Shown here piece by piece: positions 34,805 to 42,535 of a stretch of DNA of 64,000 nucleotides. The notes under the pieces were generated by a model. It worked only from the letters and a program-made list of their open reading frames with translations, searched no databases and was not told the origin of the DNA. The number at the start of each line of letters is the position of its first letter. Position 1 is the stretch's first letter. The stretch comes from Hydrotalea sandarakina (GTDB lineage Bacteria; Bacteroidota; Bacteroidia; Chitinophagales; Chitinophagaceae), in NCBI RefSeq assembly GCF_003254115.1, contig NZ_QKZV01000005.1:233489-297488 (forward strand). Direction: 5' to 3'. A program made the position numbers and the translations under genes.

Positions 34805-36139
34805 TTAGTTTTCACAATAGTTATATTTTCCTTCGCCTTTTTTAAACAGATAACGCCCCCACGATAACATGCTGATATGTGTGTCATCAATCGGATATTT
34901 GAATTCCCAAAGAACATTAGTAGGGCTTACACGAAATGCTCTGCCAAAATTGGTTTCTTCCACAAAGGCAGTACCGTTAGGTAAAATTTTTGCTCTTCCT
35001 TCCGTTAATGTTCCAATACTTTTTTCGCTGAATACTTTTGAAAAAGGTTTTGTAATACTATCATTAGCAAAGTTGTACAAATACACTTCATTGTTTTTTT
35101 TAAATAGCTTATCGCCGCCTAAAGCAAATGTTCTAATAATATTGTTGCCAAATACACTTATGTGGGTACTGTCAACAAAATCGGGACAATGCTGATTTAA
35201 CCAAGGGCCGGTTTTTAACCAAATAATTTTGTGTGTAGATGGCCGGTATAAAAACACGGTACTTTTATGGCGAAGGCTAATCAGCAAATCTCCTTTTTGC
35301 CAATATTTGCTGCTATACAATGCCGGTTTAATTTCATTTAAGTGCAAAGGATCTTCTTCAATTTCCGATGTTCCCAACAACAAAGCTTTATAACCATTAT
35401 CCATTAATATCTGTGCAACCGATTCTTTCAATAATACTTTTCCCTGTGGCGAAATACATGCAATAGCATCATTTCTGTTTTTATTGGCTAATGATTCCGG
35501 TATAAAAGAGGTGTCCAATACAGTAGGTGTCCAAATATTTCCATCAGCATCTATTTCTGTTGAATGATGAAACACACCATCAATCATCCACATTAAGTGA
35601 TTATTACTGTCTAATCTAAACAAAGGACCTTCATTAAATTTAGCAATAATACTGCCATCAGATAACAACAAAGGATGCAGTGCTCGTGCTCGTACAGCAT
35701 TTAATACACTTGACTGAAAAAATGGATTTTGATTGTGCGTAGCCGAACGAATGGTTTTTAAAGGGGGGATCCATTCATGTATAATACTTCCATTATTTAA
35801 ATTAATGAGCTGAACAGCTGTTTGACTATATTGGGGATTATATACAGTGGTTAATAATGCTGCAGTATCTTTTTGATTGGTAAAATATACCAAGCCTTTT
35901 ATGGCGGTATTTTTGTTTGGAAGAATTTGTTGATTGAAACCCAATATATCCTCGAAAGCATCTTTTACTTGTTTGGGATATGACGCTACTTTTACTGCCC
36001 ATACCCCTACCACACCTAATTTTTTGCCACCCATTAGCTGGTGCCTTACAAAAGCACCAAAAACCACAGTAATTAAAACACCGAGCCATATTAAAACCAA
36101 TACCCAACGAACCGCCACTTTTTTATGCAATAAAGCCAT
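34805..36139 (-). CDS. Membrane-anchored arylsulfotransferase (ASST) family protein
   Basis: 444 residues with an N-terminal membrane helix (about 12-32) and a beta-propeller-like body that would lie in the periplasm. The motif HHSTEIDADGNIW and the N-Q-H-C-P-D-F-V-D segment resemble the regions carrying catalytic His in bacterial arylsulfate sulfotransferases. ASSTs move sulfate between phenolic compounds without PAPS. It overlaps the APS kinase gene by 17 nt, so the two are coupled. The combination of a PAPS enzyme set and an ASST is discussed under findings. Confidence 0.72.
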   Translation of the reverse strand: MALLHKKVAVRWVLVLIWLGVLITVVFGAFVRHQLMGGKKLGVVGVWAVKVASYPKQVKDAFEDILGFNQQILPNKNTAIKGLVYFTNQKDTAALLTTVYNPQYSQTAVQLINLNNGSIIHEWIPPLKTIRSATHNQNPFFQSSVLNAVRARALHPLLLSDGSIIAKFNEGPLFRLDSNNHLMWMIDGVFHHSTEIDADGNIWTPTVLDTSFIPESLANKNRNDAIACISPQGKVLLKESVAQILMDNGYKALLLGTSEIEEDPLHLNEIKPALYSSKYWQKGDLLISLRHKSTVFLYRPSTHKIIWLKTGPWLNQHCPDFVDSTHISVFGNNIIRTFALGGDKLFKKNNEVYLYNFANDSITKPFSKVFSEKSIGTLTEGRAKILPNGTAFVEETNFGRAFRVSPTNVLWEFKYPIDDTHISMLSWGRYLFKKGEGKYNYCEN

Positions 36140-36746
36140 TCTTTATCCATTTATTTTTTTCTAAAAATTGTATTAGCAGCATTCCGGCTTCATTCACCGA
36201 AACTTGTTCCGTATTAATTTGCGCATGGGGCTGTTTCGGAATTTCATAGGGTGCATCAATACCTGTAAAGTTTTTTATTTCTCCAGCCAATGCTTTTTTG
36301 TACAAGCCTTTGGGATCGCGCTGCATACAAGTTTCAATGGTTGCATGTACATACACTTCAATAAAGGCTTCTTTTCCTACAATTTGAGCTGCCAATTGTC
36401 TTTCTTTTTCTATTGGAGTAATAGAAGCTACAATTACCACAATACCGGCCTGCAGTAGTATTTTGGCCACTTCTGCTATACGTCTTATATTCTCGTCTCT
36501 GTCGCTTTGTGAATAACCTAAATCATTACATAATCCTTTTCGCACCACATCACCATCTAACACTACTACTGGTATTTGATGAAGTTTAAGTAATCTGCTG
36601 CACTCATTTGCTACGGTTGTTTTTCCTGAACCACTTAATCCTGTTAACCATATAACAAAAGGCTTAACCAAAATATTACTTTGAACCGATGAATGATCAG
36701 AAAATAAAAAAGCCGGTTTTATGGGTTCACTAAAATTAGCATGCAT
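36123..36746 (-). CDS. cysC: Adenylylsulfate kinase (APS kinase)
   Basis: Phosphorylates APS at the 3' position to give PAPS. About 207 residues from ATG 36746 (a TTG at 36755 is less likely). Walker A GLSGSGKTT near residue 37, DGDVVRKGLCNDLGYSQSDRDENIRR near 65 to 85 and IVVIVASITP near 108 are standard APS kinase signatures. No cysN, cysD, cysH or cysI lies alongside, so this copy more likely feeds sulfotransfer than cysteine synthesis (inference). It is the first gene of the operon. Confidence 0.93.
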   Translation of the reverse strand: MHANFSEPIKPAFLFSDHSSVQSNILVKPFVIWLTGLSGSGKTTVANECSRLLKLHQIPVVVLDGDVVRKGLCNDLGYSQSDRDENIRRIAEVAKILLQAGIVVIVASITPIEKERQLAAQIVGKEAFIEVYVHATIETCMQRDPKGLYKKALAGEIKNFTGIDAPYEIPKQPHAQINTEQVSVNEAGMLLIQFLEKNKWIKNGFIA

Positions 36747-36867
36747 ACTGAGCAATTAAATTAAAGCAGTAAAAGTCTGCTTTCTACTGAGCAATGGCAA
36801 TAAGACTTATATTTTTTAATGTAGTTTAATACAATTTCAATATAGCAAGCTATTTTTGTCGTTTATC

Positions 36868-37572
36868 ATGGCACACAAAAAATTACAACGATTTCAGGAA
36901 ATTAAAACCTTTCCCAATGTGTTTGAAATGCCTGAAAATATGGCTCAACGATGGACCAAACACTTCAATAATCAGCACCCGTTGGTTTTGGAATTAGCTT
37001 GTGGTAAAGGTGAATACACCGTGGGGCTGGCAAGGCTTTACCCAGAGAACAATTATATTGGCGTTGATATTAAAGGTAATCGAATTTGGCGAGGTGCCCT
37101 TACCGCATTGAATGAAGACTTGCACAATGTTGCTTTTTTAAGAACCCCTATTGAACAAATTCAACAATATTTTTTTCCTAACAGCGTTGATGCCATTTGG
37201 ATTACTTTTCCCGACCCACAATTGCGCTTGTCCAAAGCCAAAAAACGTTTAACCCACCCTCGTTTTTTACGATTATATCAACAAATTTTGCAACCTAATG
37301 GAGTGGTATATTTAAAAACAGATAGCCCTAACCTATACCAATTCACAAAAACTGTCATCAACCTATTTGGTTTAGAATTGTTACAAGATTATGATAATTT
37401 ATATGCCGCTACGAATTTATTACCCGAGCATACTATAAAAACCCATTATGAACAATTAGATATTGCACAAAGTAACCGTATTCATTTTTTGGCGTTTAAA
37501 CTAAACCAAACATTGCCAATTGAAAAAGATGTTGAATTAAAAAAATTAATTGAAATACATGGCACTGATTGA
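36868..37572 (+). CDS. trmB: tRNA (guanine-N7-)-methyltransferase
   Basis: Adds the 7-methyl group to G46 in the variable loop of many tRNAs, using S-adenosylmethionine. About 234 residues from ATG 36868 (TTG at 36856 is an alternative). The SAM-binding motif LELACGKGEYTVGLARLYPENNYIGVDIKG and the TFPDPQLRLSKAKKRLTHPRFL motif are diagnostic. A TATTTTTG -7 box ends 10 nt before the ATG. The DUF5522 gene overlaps its end by 14 nt. Confidence 0.95.
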   Translation: MAHKKLQRFQEIKTFPNVFEMPENMAQRWTKHFNNQHPLVLELACGKGEYTVGLARLYPENNYIGVDIKGNRIWRGALTALNEDLHNVAFLRTPIEQIQQYFFPNSVDAIWITFPDPQLRLSKAKKRLTHPRFLRLYQQILQPNGVVYLKTDSPNLYQFTKTVINLFGLELLQDYDNLYAATNLLPEHTIKTHYEQLDIAQSNRIHFLAFKLNQTLPIEKDVELKKLIEIHGTD

Positions 37573-37768
37573 AGGAGTTGATTTTTATTACGACGAACAA
37601 GGCTTTATGGTATTAACCGAAAAATTCCATTTAGATAAAGGTTATTGCTGTGGATATGGTTGTCGGCATTGCCCATACGCCTATGAAAATGTTCCTGAAC
37701 CCAAGCGGTCGCATTTATTAGAAGCATCTAATAATGAATCCTCCAGTAATTCTCTCAAAGCTTCCTAA
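37559..37768 (+). CDS. DUF5522 family protein, Cys-rich
   Basis: 69 residues from ATG 37559. DUF5522 features: VDFYYDEQGFMVLTEKFHLDKGYCCGYGCRHCPYAYENVPE. The C-C-G-Y-G-C-R-H-C-P cluster (about residues 29-39) suggests metal or Zn binding. It overlaps trmB, so translation is coupled; a functional link to tRNA modification is possible. The Ser-rich tail is unusual. Confidence 0.85.
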   Translation: MALIEGVDFYYDEQGFMVLTEKFHLDKGYCCGYGCRHCPYAYENVPEPKRSHLLEASNNESSSNSLKAS

Positions 37769-37774
37769 TTAGTG

Positions 37775-38143
37775 ATGGCTCCCATTAAAAAAATATTACC
37801 CAGCGGTAAAAAAGATGCTTCGTTTTTTGAACAAGTGTATGCGGTAGTAGCCTTAATTCCCTTTGGCAGGGTTACCAGTTATGGTGCTATTGCTAAATTT
37901 TTGGGAACGAAAATGAGTGCCAGAATGGTAGGGTGGGCTTTAAATAACGCACATCATTTACCACACGTGCCTGCTCATCGTGTGGTGAACAGAAATGGGC
38001 AACTGAGTGGAAAAGCCCATTTTGATACACCCCAACAAATGCAAGAATTACTGGAAAAAGAAGGAGTAGTGGTTCATAATGATTGCATTGTAAATTTCAC
38101 CACTGTTTTTTGGGACCCATCAAAAGAATTGGCAATTGAGTAA
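37775..38143 (+). CDS. Alkyltransferase-like (ATL) protein, MGMT family without catalytic Cys
   Basis: About 122 residues with the DNA-binding helix-turn-helix of Ogt/MGMT (IPFGRVTSYGAIAKFLG, RMVGWALNNAHHLP). In the active-site loop the usual P-C-H-R-V is P-A-H-R-V, so the alkyl-accepting Cys is replaced by Ala. Known ATLs bind O6-alkylguanine in DNA and recruit nucleotide excision repair. ATG at 37775 preferred over a GTG at 37772. Third gene of the trmB unit. Confidence 0.85.
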   Translation: MAPIKKILPSGKKDASFFEQVYAVVALIPFGRVTSYGAIAKFLGTKMSARMVGWALNNAHHLPHVPAHRVVNRNGQLSGKAHFDTPQQMQELLEKEGVVVHNDCIVNFTTVFWDPSKELAIE

Positions 38144-38154
38144 CCTGCAAACAA

Positions 38155-38697
38155 CTATTGATAGTAAGGACTTATAAACAGGTAAACAATTGGGCCGGTC
38201 ACTGCAACATACATCCACAATGGCCAAGTGTACCGAGCAATTTTTTTATGCAAAGGAAATTCAGCCGTTAAAGCCCTGTAAGCCGTAAACAAAATAAAAG
38301 GCAGAATTATAGCTGCTAAAAATATGTGCGTAAATAAAATGATTAAATAAATTACCTTAATTGCGCCTGTTCCTCCAAACTTAGTTTCGCCGGCCAATAA
38401 ATGATGTGCAATATAACTCACCAAAAACAAAATAGAAAGCACTAAAGCTAAAAGCATTAAATTTTTGTGTAAAGTATATTTTTTACTTTTTACCGCAATT
38501 AATGCAACTACCAACAGTATTGCTATGATGGTATTAATTATGGCATTAAAGGTGGCAAATATGTGTACATTAAACCCAAGATTTAAATTCAGTTTGAAAT
38601 TGCTTAATATGATGATCACAGTAAAAACAACAAACGAAAAAATACCAATAAGCCATTTAGCTTGTGTATCATTTTTCTTTATAACTGCAGTTAACAT
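38155..38697 (-). CDS. DUF420 family membrane protein
   Basis: 180 residues with five or six membrane helices. The DUF420/YozB (CtaM) pattern is visible: FNAIINTIIAILLVVALI followed by HKNLMLLALVLSILFLVSYIAHH and LPFILFTAYRAL near residue 140. CtaM was implicated in oxidase assembly in Firmicutes, which suits its position at the end of the cox unit. It converges with the alkyltransferase-like gene. Confidence 0.85.
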   Translation of the reverse strand: MLTAVIKKNDTQAKWLIGIFSFVVFTVIIILSNFKLNLNLGFNVHIFATFNAIINTIIAILLVVALIAVKSKKYTLHKNLMLLALVLSILFLVSYIAHHLLAGETKFGGTGAIKVIYLIILFTHIFLAAIILPFILFTAYRALTAEFPLHKKIARYTWPLWMYVAVTGPIVYLFISPYYQ

Positions 38698-38736
38698 AAA
38701 AAATAAACAGGGATTTTAAATTAAAACAACAACCAA

Positions 38737-39561
38737 TTAATTATTTTGTTTGGGTATTTCACCGGGCTTACGTGTTAAAATGAAGATGAAGCCAATAATC
38801 AGTAAAACGATAATTACCCATAACCACTTTAAAGCAACAATAGAAGCAAATACCTCGCTTTTTTCACCTTTGTCTTTTTCCAACATCAATAATCCCACAT
38901 CGCGGGCAAGTTTACTCAGTTCAACGGAATCCCTTCCATCGTACAAACCTCGAACTACATAATTTCTATCTAATAATATAAATGAGGGGGTATGTAAAAA
39001 TGCTGTATCTACATTGTGGCCATCAATTAATGCAATCTTTAATTCATTAAAAGCAAAATCGTAAATAGTTTTTTTGGGGCCGGTAAGCATCCACCAATTG
39101 TCGGGATTAACACCATATGCATTGGCATATGCTTTTAAAGCTGCTACGCTATCTCTTTCAGGATCAACTGAAAATGATATGAATTGTACAATTGAAGAAT
39201 CTACTACTCTTCTTCCTTGCTCATAATTAGAAAATGATTGTTGCAACTTGCGCATATTACGCGTTAATGTAGGACAGGGATTAGGGCAACGCGTAAAAAA
39301 GAAATCCATTACAATAATTTTCCCGGGTCTATCATACAAACTTACCGTATCGCCCAGTTGATTTACCAAAGTAATATTTGCTGTACGATGCCAAAAACTG
39401 TCTGTTACTTCCTTCCCTTTAACAATGCGCGTACTTACACTATCCAGCAGCAATTTACGCGGCATAATAGTGGCTTTATCGCTAAATGACTTTAACAATA
39501 CATAACTAATTACGGGAATTAAAATAGCAATTAATAGCGCCAATATGGCTTTTTTATTCAT
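38737..39561 (-). CDS. SCO1/SenC family copper chaperone
   Basis: 274 residues: N-terminal membrane anchor (about 5-22), a thioredoxin-fold periplasmic domain, and a second C-terminal membrane helix (about 244-262). The copper-binding residues are visible: C-P-N-P-C in FFTRCPNPCPTL (about residue 95) and the His in TAFLHTPSF near residue 190. It delivers copper to the CuA site of CoxB. The second C-terminal helix is unusual for SCO1 proteins. Follows the terminator-like palindrome at 39590. Confidence 0.93.
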   Translation of the reverse strand: MNKKAILALLIAILIPVISYVLLKSFSDKATIMPRKLLLDSVSTRIVKGKEVTDSFWHRTANITLVNQLGDTVSLYDRPGKIIVMDFFFTRCPNPCPTLTRNMRKLQQSFSNYEQGRRVVDSSIVQFISFSVDPERDSVAALKAYANAYGVNPDNWWMLTGPKKTIYDFAFNELKIALIDGHNVDTAFLHTPSFILLDRNYVVRGLYDGRDSVELSKLARDVGLLMLEKDKGEKSEVFASIVALKWLWVIIVLLIIGFIFILTRKPGEIPKQNN

Positions 39562-39589
39562 GCTGCAAATGTACTACTGTAAAATAAAA

Positions 39590-39615
39590 CAACCATTGTA
39601 ATATTACAATGGTTG
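39590..39615 (-). terminator. Perfect 26-bp palindrome acting as terminator/attenuator before the SCO gene
   Basis: CAACCATTGTAAT at 39590-39602 is exactly followed by its reverse complement at 39603-39615. On the minus strand a TTTTATTTT run follows. It separates the subunit IV gene (stop 39667) from the SCO gene (start 39561). Confidence 0.65.
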
Positions 39616-39666
39616 CTAAAACACTTGTTAAAAGTATAAGAAAAAATACAATGTGCTATTACTCTA

Positions 39667-40104
39667 CTATTCTACTGCTTTTTTCAATTCAATAGTGCCT
39701 TTTTCTTGTTCGTTGTGCTGATTTTGTTTTACAGGTATATTGCTCTCCTGATCATAGGGTGCATATTTATTACGCAATTCACGGAAAGAATTACCATCGG
39801 CTAAAAACGCAATGATAAACCATATAAATAAGCCTAAAGGCAATACAATAGTCATAATCATGTTTCTTAATTCATGCTTTAAGTGCATGAAATAAGCCAC
39901 AATGTAAAATGCTTTAGCTAACATTAATATTAAAATGATACCTTTTATTAAATGTCTGGAAAAACTTTGCTCAGACATATTAACCATGGAATAACCTAAA
40001 GCCAATTCAACAATGGTTAATATACTTAATATTATGGTAACTCTATATACTTCTTTACGTGCTGCGGCTGCATGTGCATCGTCTAAAACTCTTAAATCTT
40101 GCAT
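39667..40104 (-). CDS. Cytochrome c oxidase subunit IV family protein
   Basis: 145 residues with three membrane helices (about 25-42, 55-75, 82-105), the fold of prokaryotic COX4-type subunits (CyoD-like). HLKHELRNMIMTIVLP lies between the second and third helices. Helps assembly or stability of the oxidase. The charged C-terminal tail (NIPVKQNQHNEQEK) faces the cytoplasm or is disordered. Confidence 0.85.
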   Translation of the reverse strand: MQDLRVLDDAHAAAARKEVYRVTIILSILTIVELALGYSMVNMSEQSFSRHLIKGIILILMLAKAFYIVAYFMHLKHELRNMIMTIVLPLGLFIWFIIAFLADGNSFRELRNKYAPYDQESNIPVKQNQHNEQEKGTIELKKAVE

Positions 40105-40158
40105 ACAAAATATTTTAGTTGGTGATTGATATTAATTTAAAAAGCTGGGCATTATACA

Positions 40159-40839
40159 TTAAACCAAGTAAAAACAAGTAAATACAAATACCCAAACCAA
40201 GTCTACAAAGTGCCAGTATAATCCTGCTTTTTCAATCATTAAATAATGACCACGTTTTTCAAAGGTATTATTTAAAGTCATAATTAGCATAATAATGTTT
40301 ATTACTACACCACTAAAAACGTGGAAGCCATGAAAGCCGGTAATGGTAAAAAAGAAGTTAGTGAAGTTGGTGGTAGATTGTGTGCCATCAGCATTTAAGA
40401 ATGGATTACGGCCCCACCATGCTCCTTCATGATGCAAGTGTGTCCATTCCCAAGCTTGACAACCTAAGAAAGCTAAACCACCAATGATGGTAAAAATTAA
40501 GTTTGATACTACTGCCCGTTTATTCATATTTTGACCGGCCTGAACAGCTAACACCATTGTTACAGAGCTCAAAATCAAAATGAAAGTCATTAAACTTACA
40601 AATAATAACGGATACCCACTGCCTAAACCGGGAAATGAGTTAAATACATGGTTAGGATCGGGCCAGCCTTGCGTAGCAAAGCGGGTGGTACCATATGATA
40701 TAAGCAATGCGCCAAAAGTAAAAGCATCACTCATTAAGAAATACCACATCATTATTTTACCGTACTCTACATTGAAGGGGCTTCTTCCGCCGCTCCACCA
40801 TTTAGTTGTTGCTGTTGCAGTTGCTGTTGTTGTTGACAT
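40159..40839 (-). CDS. coxC: Cytochrome c oxidase subunit III
   Basis: 226 residues with five to six helices. Subunit III features: KIMMWYFLMSDAFTFGALLISY near the N terminus, WEWTHLHHEGAWWG near residue 130, FFFTITGFHGFHVFSGVVIN near residue 165 with the H-G-x-H motif, and a final GLYWHFVDLVWVFVFTCFYLV helix. It stabilises the catalytic core of aa3-type oxidases. One of two tandem subunit III genes. Confidence 0.9.
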   Translation of the reverse strand: MSTTTATATATTKWWSGGRSPFNVEYGKIMMWYFLMSDAFTFGALLISYGTTRFATQGWPDPNHVFNSFPGLGSGYPLLFVSLMTFILILSSVTMVLAVQAGQNMNKRAVVSNLIFTIIGGLAFLGCQAWEWTHLHHEGAWWGRNPFLNADGTQSTTNFTNFFFTITGFHGFHVFSGVVINIIMLIMTLNNTFEKRGHYLMIEKAGLYWHFVDLVWVFVFTCFYLV

Positions 40840-40917
40840 GTTGGTTCATTAATTACGTTCGCAAATTTATTAGCTAATGTTTAAAAAAAGTGCATAAGTG
40901 CATAATTTTTAAACTAC

Positions 40918-41499
40918 TTATCGGGTAAAATATAGAAATAAATACAAATAAATCCAAAGTATATCTACAAAATGCCAATAAGTACTTACTAGTTCTATAG
41001 GTAATGTGCTGTATGATTTTACACGTGTACGAAATGCTCTGAAAAAAGTAACCAAAAGCGCAATTACACCCCCCAATACATGCACTACGTGTAAACCAAT
41101 TATAACCACCAAAAATGATGCAGCGGCATTACTTCCGGGTCCTAATAACAAAATACCATGATTAGCCATTGCTCTAAAACCCAAATACTGCAATACGGCA
41201 AAAAGCACACCCAAAGCCGCAGTAACTGTTATCAGCCTTTTATACTGTTGCATTTCCCTACTTTTAAATGCTTTGTAAGATAAATACATTGTAAGGCTGC
41301 TGAAAAGAATAACAATAGTTGAATAAAGAAAGATGGGTGACAAAGGAATTTCTTCCCAGTTAGCTTGATTTCGCTTTACGATATAAGCACTGGTAAGACC
41401 CGCAAACATCATACAAATGCTTCCAATACTAATCCACAATAAAAATTTATGCGGATGAATTTTCTTGCTTTTGTTCGTTGTTTCTGTTACTGCCATCAT
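40918..41499 (-). CDS. Second cytochrome c oxidase subunit III-type protein
   Basis: About 193 residues with five helices. The first segment (KFLLWISIGSICMMFAGLTSAYIVKR) and the final one (LVSTYWHFVDILWIYLYLFLYF) are subunit III-like, and VVIIGLHVVHVLGGVIALLV carries the H-V-x-H-V-like motif. ATG at 41499 or 41496; the frame opens with a GTG at 41502. The two tandem subunit III genes are common in this phylum; whether both proteins enter one oxidase is unknown. Confidence 0.87.
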   Translation of the reverse strand: MMAVTETTNKSKKIHPHKFLLWISIGSICMMFAGLTSAYIVKRNQANWEEIPLSPIFLYSTIVILFSSLTMYLSYKAFKSREMQQYKRLITVTAALGVLFAVLQYLGFRAMANHGILLLGPGSNAAASFLVVIIGLHVVHVLGGVIALLVTFFRAFRTRVKSYSTLPIELVSTYWHFVDILWIYLYLFLYFTR

Positions 41500-41530
41500 C
41501 ACAATTCTATTTTAAAAAATCATTGAATTA

Positions 41531-42448
41531 TTAAGCACCGGGTATTTTATTGGCTAATAAAGCAAATAATACAATCGGCAAATAAATGTAGCTGCTAAAC
41601 ATAACCCTGCGTGCAGCTTTAACTGTCATTTCTTTATATAAACGAATGGATTGAATTACCATGAAAATATTACATGCCAACAAAATCCACATACTTACCT
41701 GACCGCTCATATTTAAATAAGCCGGTAATAAACCTACCGGTATCATTAAAGCACTATACATAATTGTTTGTAAGGCGGTAAATTTCGTAGGGCCTGTTTC
41801 ATTCGGTAGCAATTTAAATCCTGCTTTTGAATAGTCATTATGTGCCACCCAAGCAATTGCCCAAAAATGGGGAAACTGCCATAAAAACTGAATGGCAAAA
41901 AGCACCCATCCGCCTGCTGAAAATGAATCTTGACCTGCCACCCAACCAATTAAACAAGGTAATGCTCCGGGAATGCCACCAATTAATACTGCAATTGAAT
42001 TTATTTTTTTTAACGGTGTATATATAAAAGCATACAAAAACAAACTAAATGCAGAGAGCAACGCCGATGATAAATTGAAAAAATACCACATCATTATAAC
42101 CCCAATTACGCCAGTAATTGCGGCGAAATACAGCGCTTCTTCTGCACGCATACGCCCGCTTGCTACCGGACGTTTTGCGGTGCGTTTCATAACGGCATCA
42201 GTATCTTTTTCAACTGCTTGATTTATGGCATTGGCACTACCGGTTATTAATAAGCCGGCTATAAAAAAAAGAATAATCATTAACCAATTATACTCTACTA
42301 CTTTAGGTGCCATTAAATAACAAATAACACATGAAAAAACCACCGTAAAGCTTAGGGTAAATTTCATTAACTGAAAATAATCCTTCACTTTCGCTACAAT
42401 GGCAAAAGAAACAGAGGAAGATGTATCTATGGTTTTTGTCATGTTCAT
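41531..42448 (-). CDS. cyoE: Heme O synthase (protoheme IX farnesyltransferase)
   Basis: UbiA-family enzyme that adds the farnesyl tail to heme B to give heme O, the substrate of CtaA. About 305 residues from ATG 42448 (ATG 42442 is possible). The first Asp-rich motif NAINQAVEKDTDAVMKRTAKRPVASGRM near residue 85 carries the N-x8-D-x2-D residues. About eight helices. It is placed between coxA and the subunit III genes, with a strong hairpin directly before it. Confidence 0.95.
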   Translation of the reverse strand: MNMTKTIDTSSSVSFAIVAKVKDYFQLMKFTLSFTVVFSCVICYLMAPKVVEYNWLMIILFFIAGLLITGSANAINQAVEKDTDAVMKRTAKRPVASGRMRAEEALYFAAITGVIGVIMMWYFFNLSSALLSAFSLFLYAFIYTPLKKINSIAVLIGGIPGALPCLIGWVAGQDSFSAGGWVLFAIQFLWQFPHFWAIAWVAHNDYSKAGFKLLPNETGPTKFTALQTIMYSALMIPVGLLPAYLNMSGQVSMWILLACNIFMVIQSIRLYKEMTVKAARRVMFSSYIYLPIVLFALLANKIPGA

Positions 42449-42460
42449 TTTAGTAAAAAT

Positions 42461-42486
42461 CAATGCCCTGATATCTCAGGGCATTG
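42461..42486 (-). terminator. Hairpin/terminator between coxA and cyoE
   Basis: CAATGCCCTGA (42461-42471) and TCAGGGCATTG (42476-42486) form a perfect 11-bp stem with a 4-nt loop. On the minus strand ATTTTT follows. The hairpin ends 13 nt before the cyoE ATG, so it could terminate or reduce transcription into cyoE, or affect its translation. Confidence 0.75.
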
Positions 42487-42535
42487 CACCTATTTAAAGT
42501 GAAGCTGAGATATATACTTCACGTTGGTTTATTCA

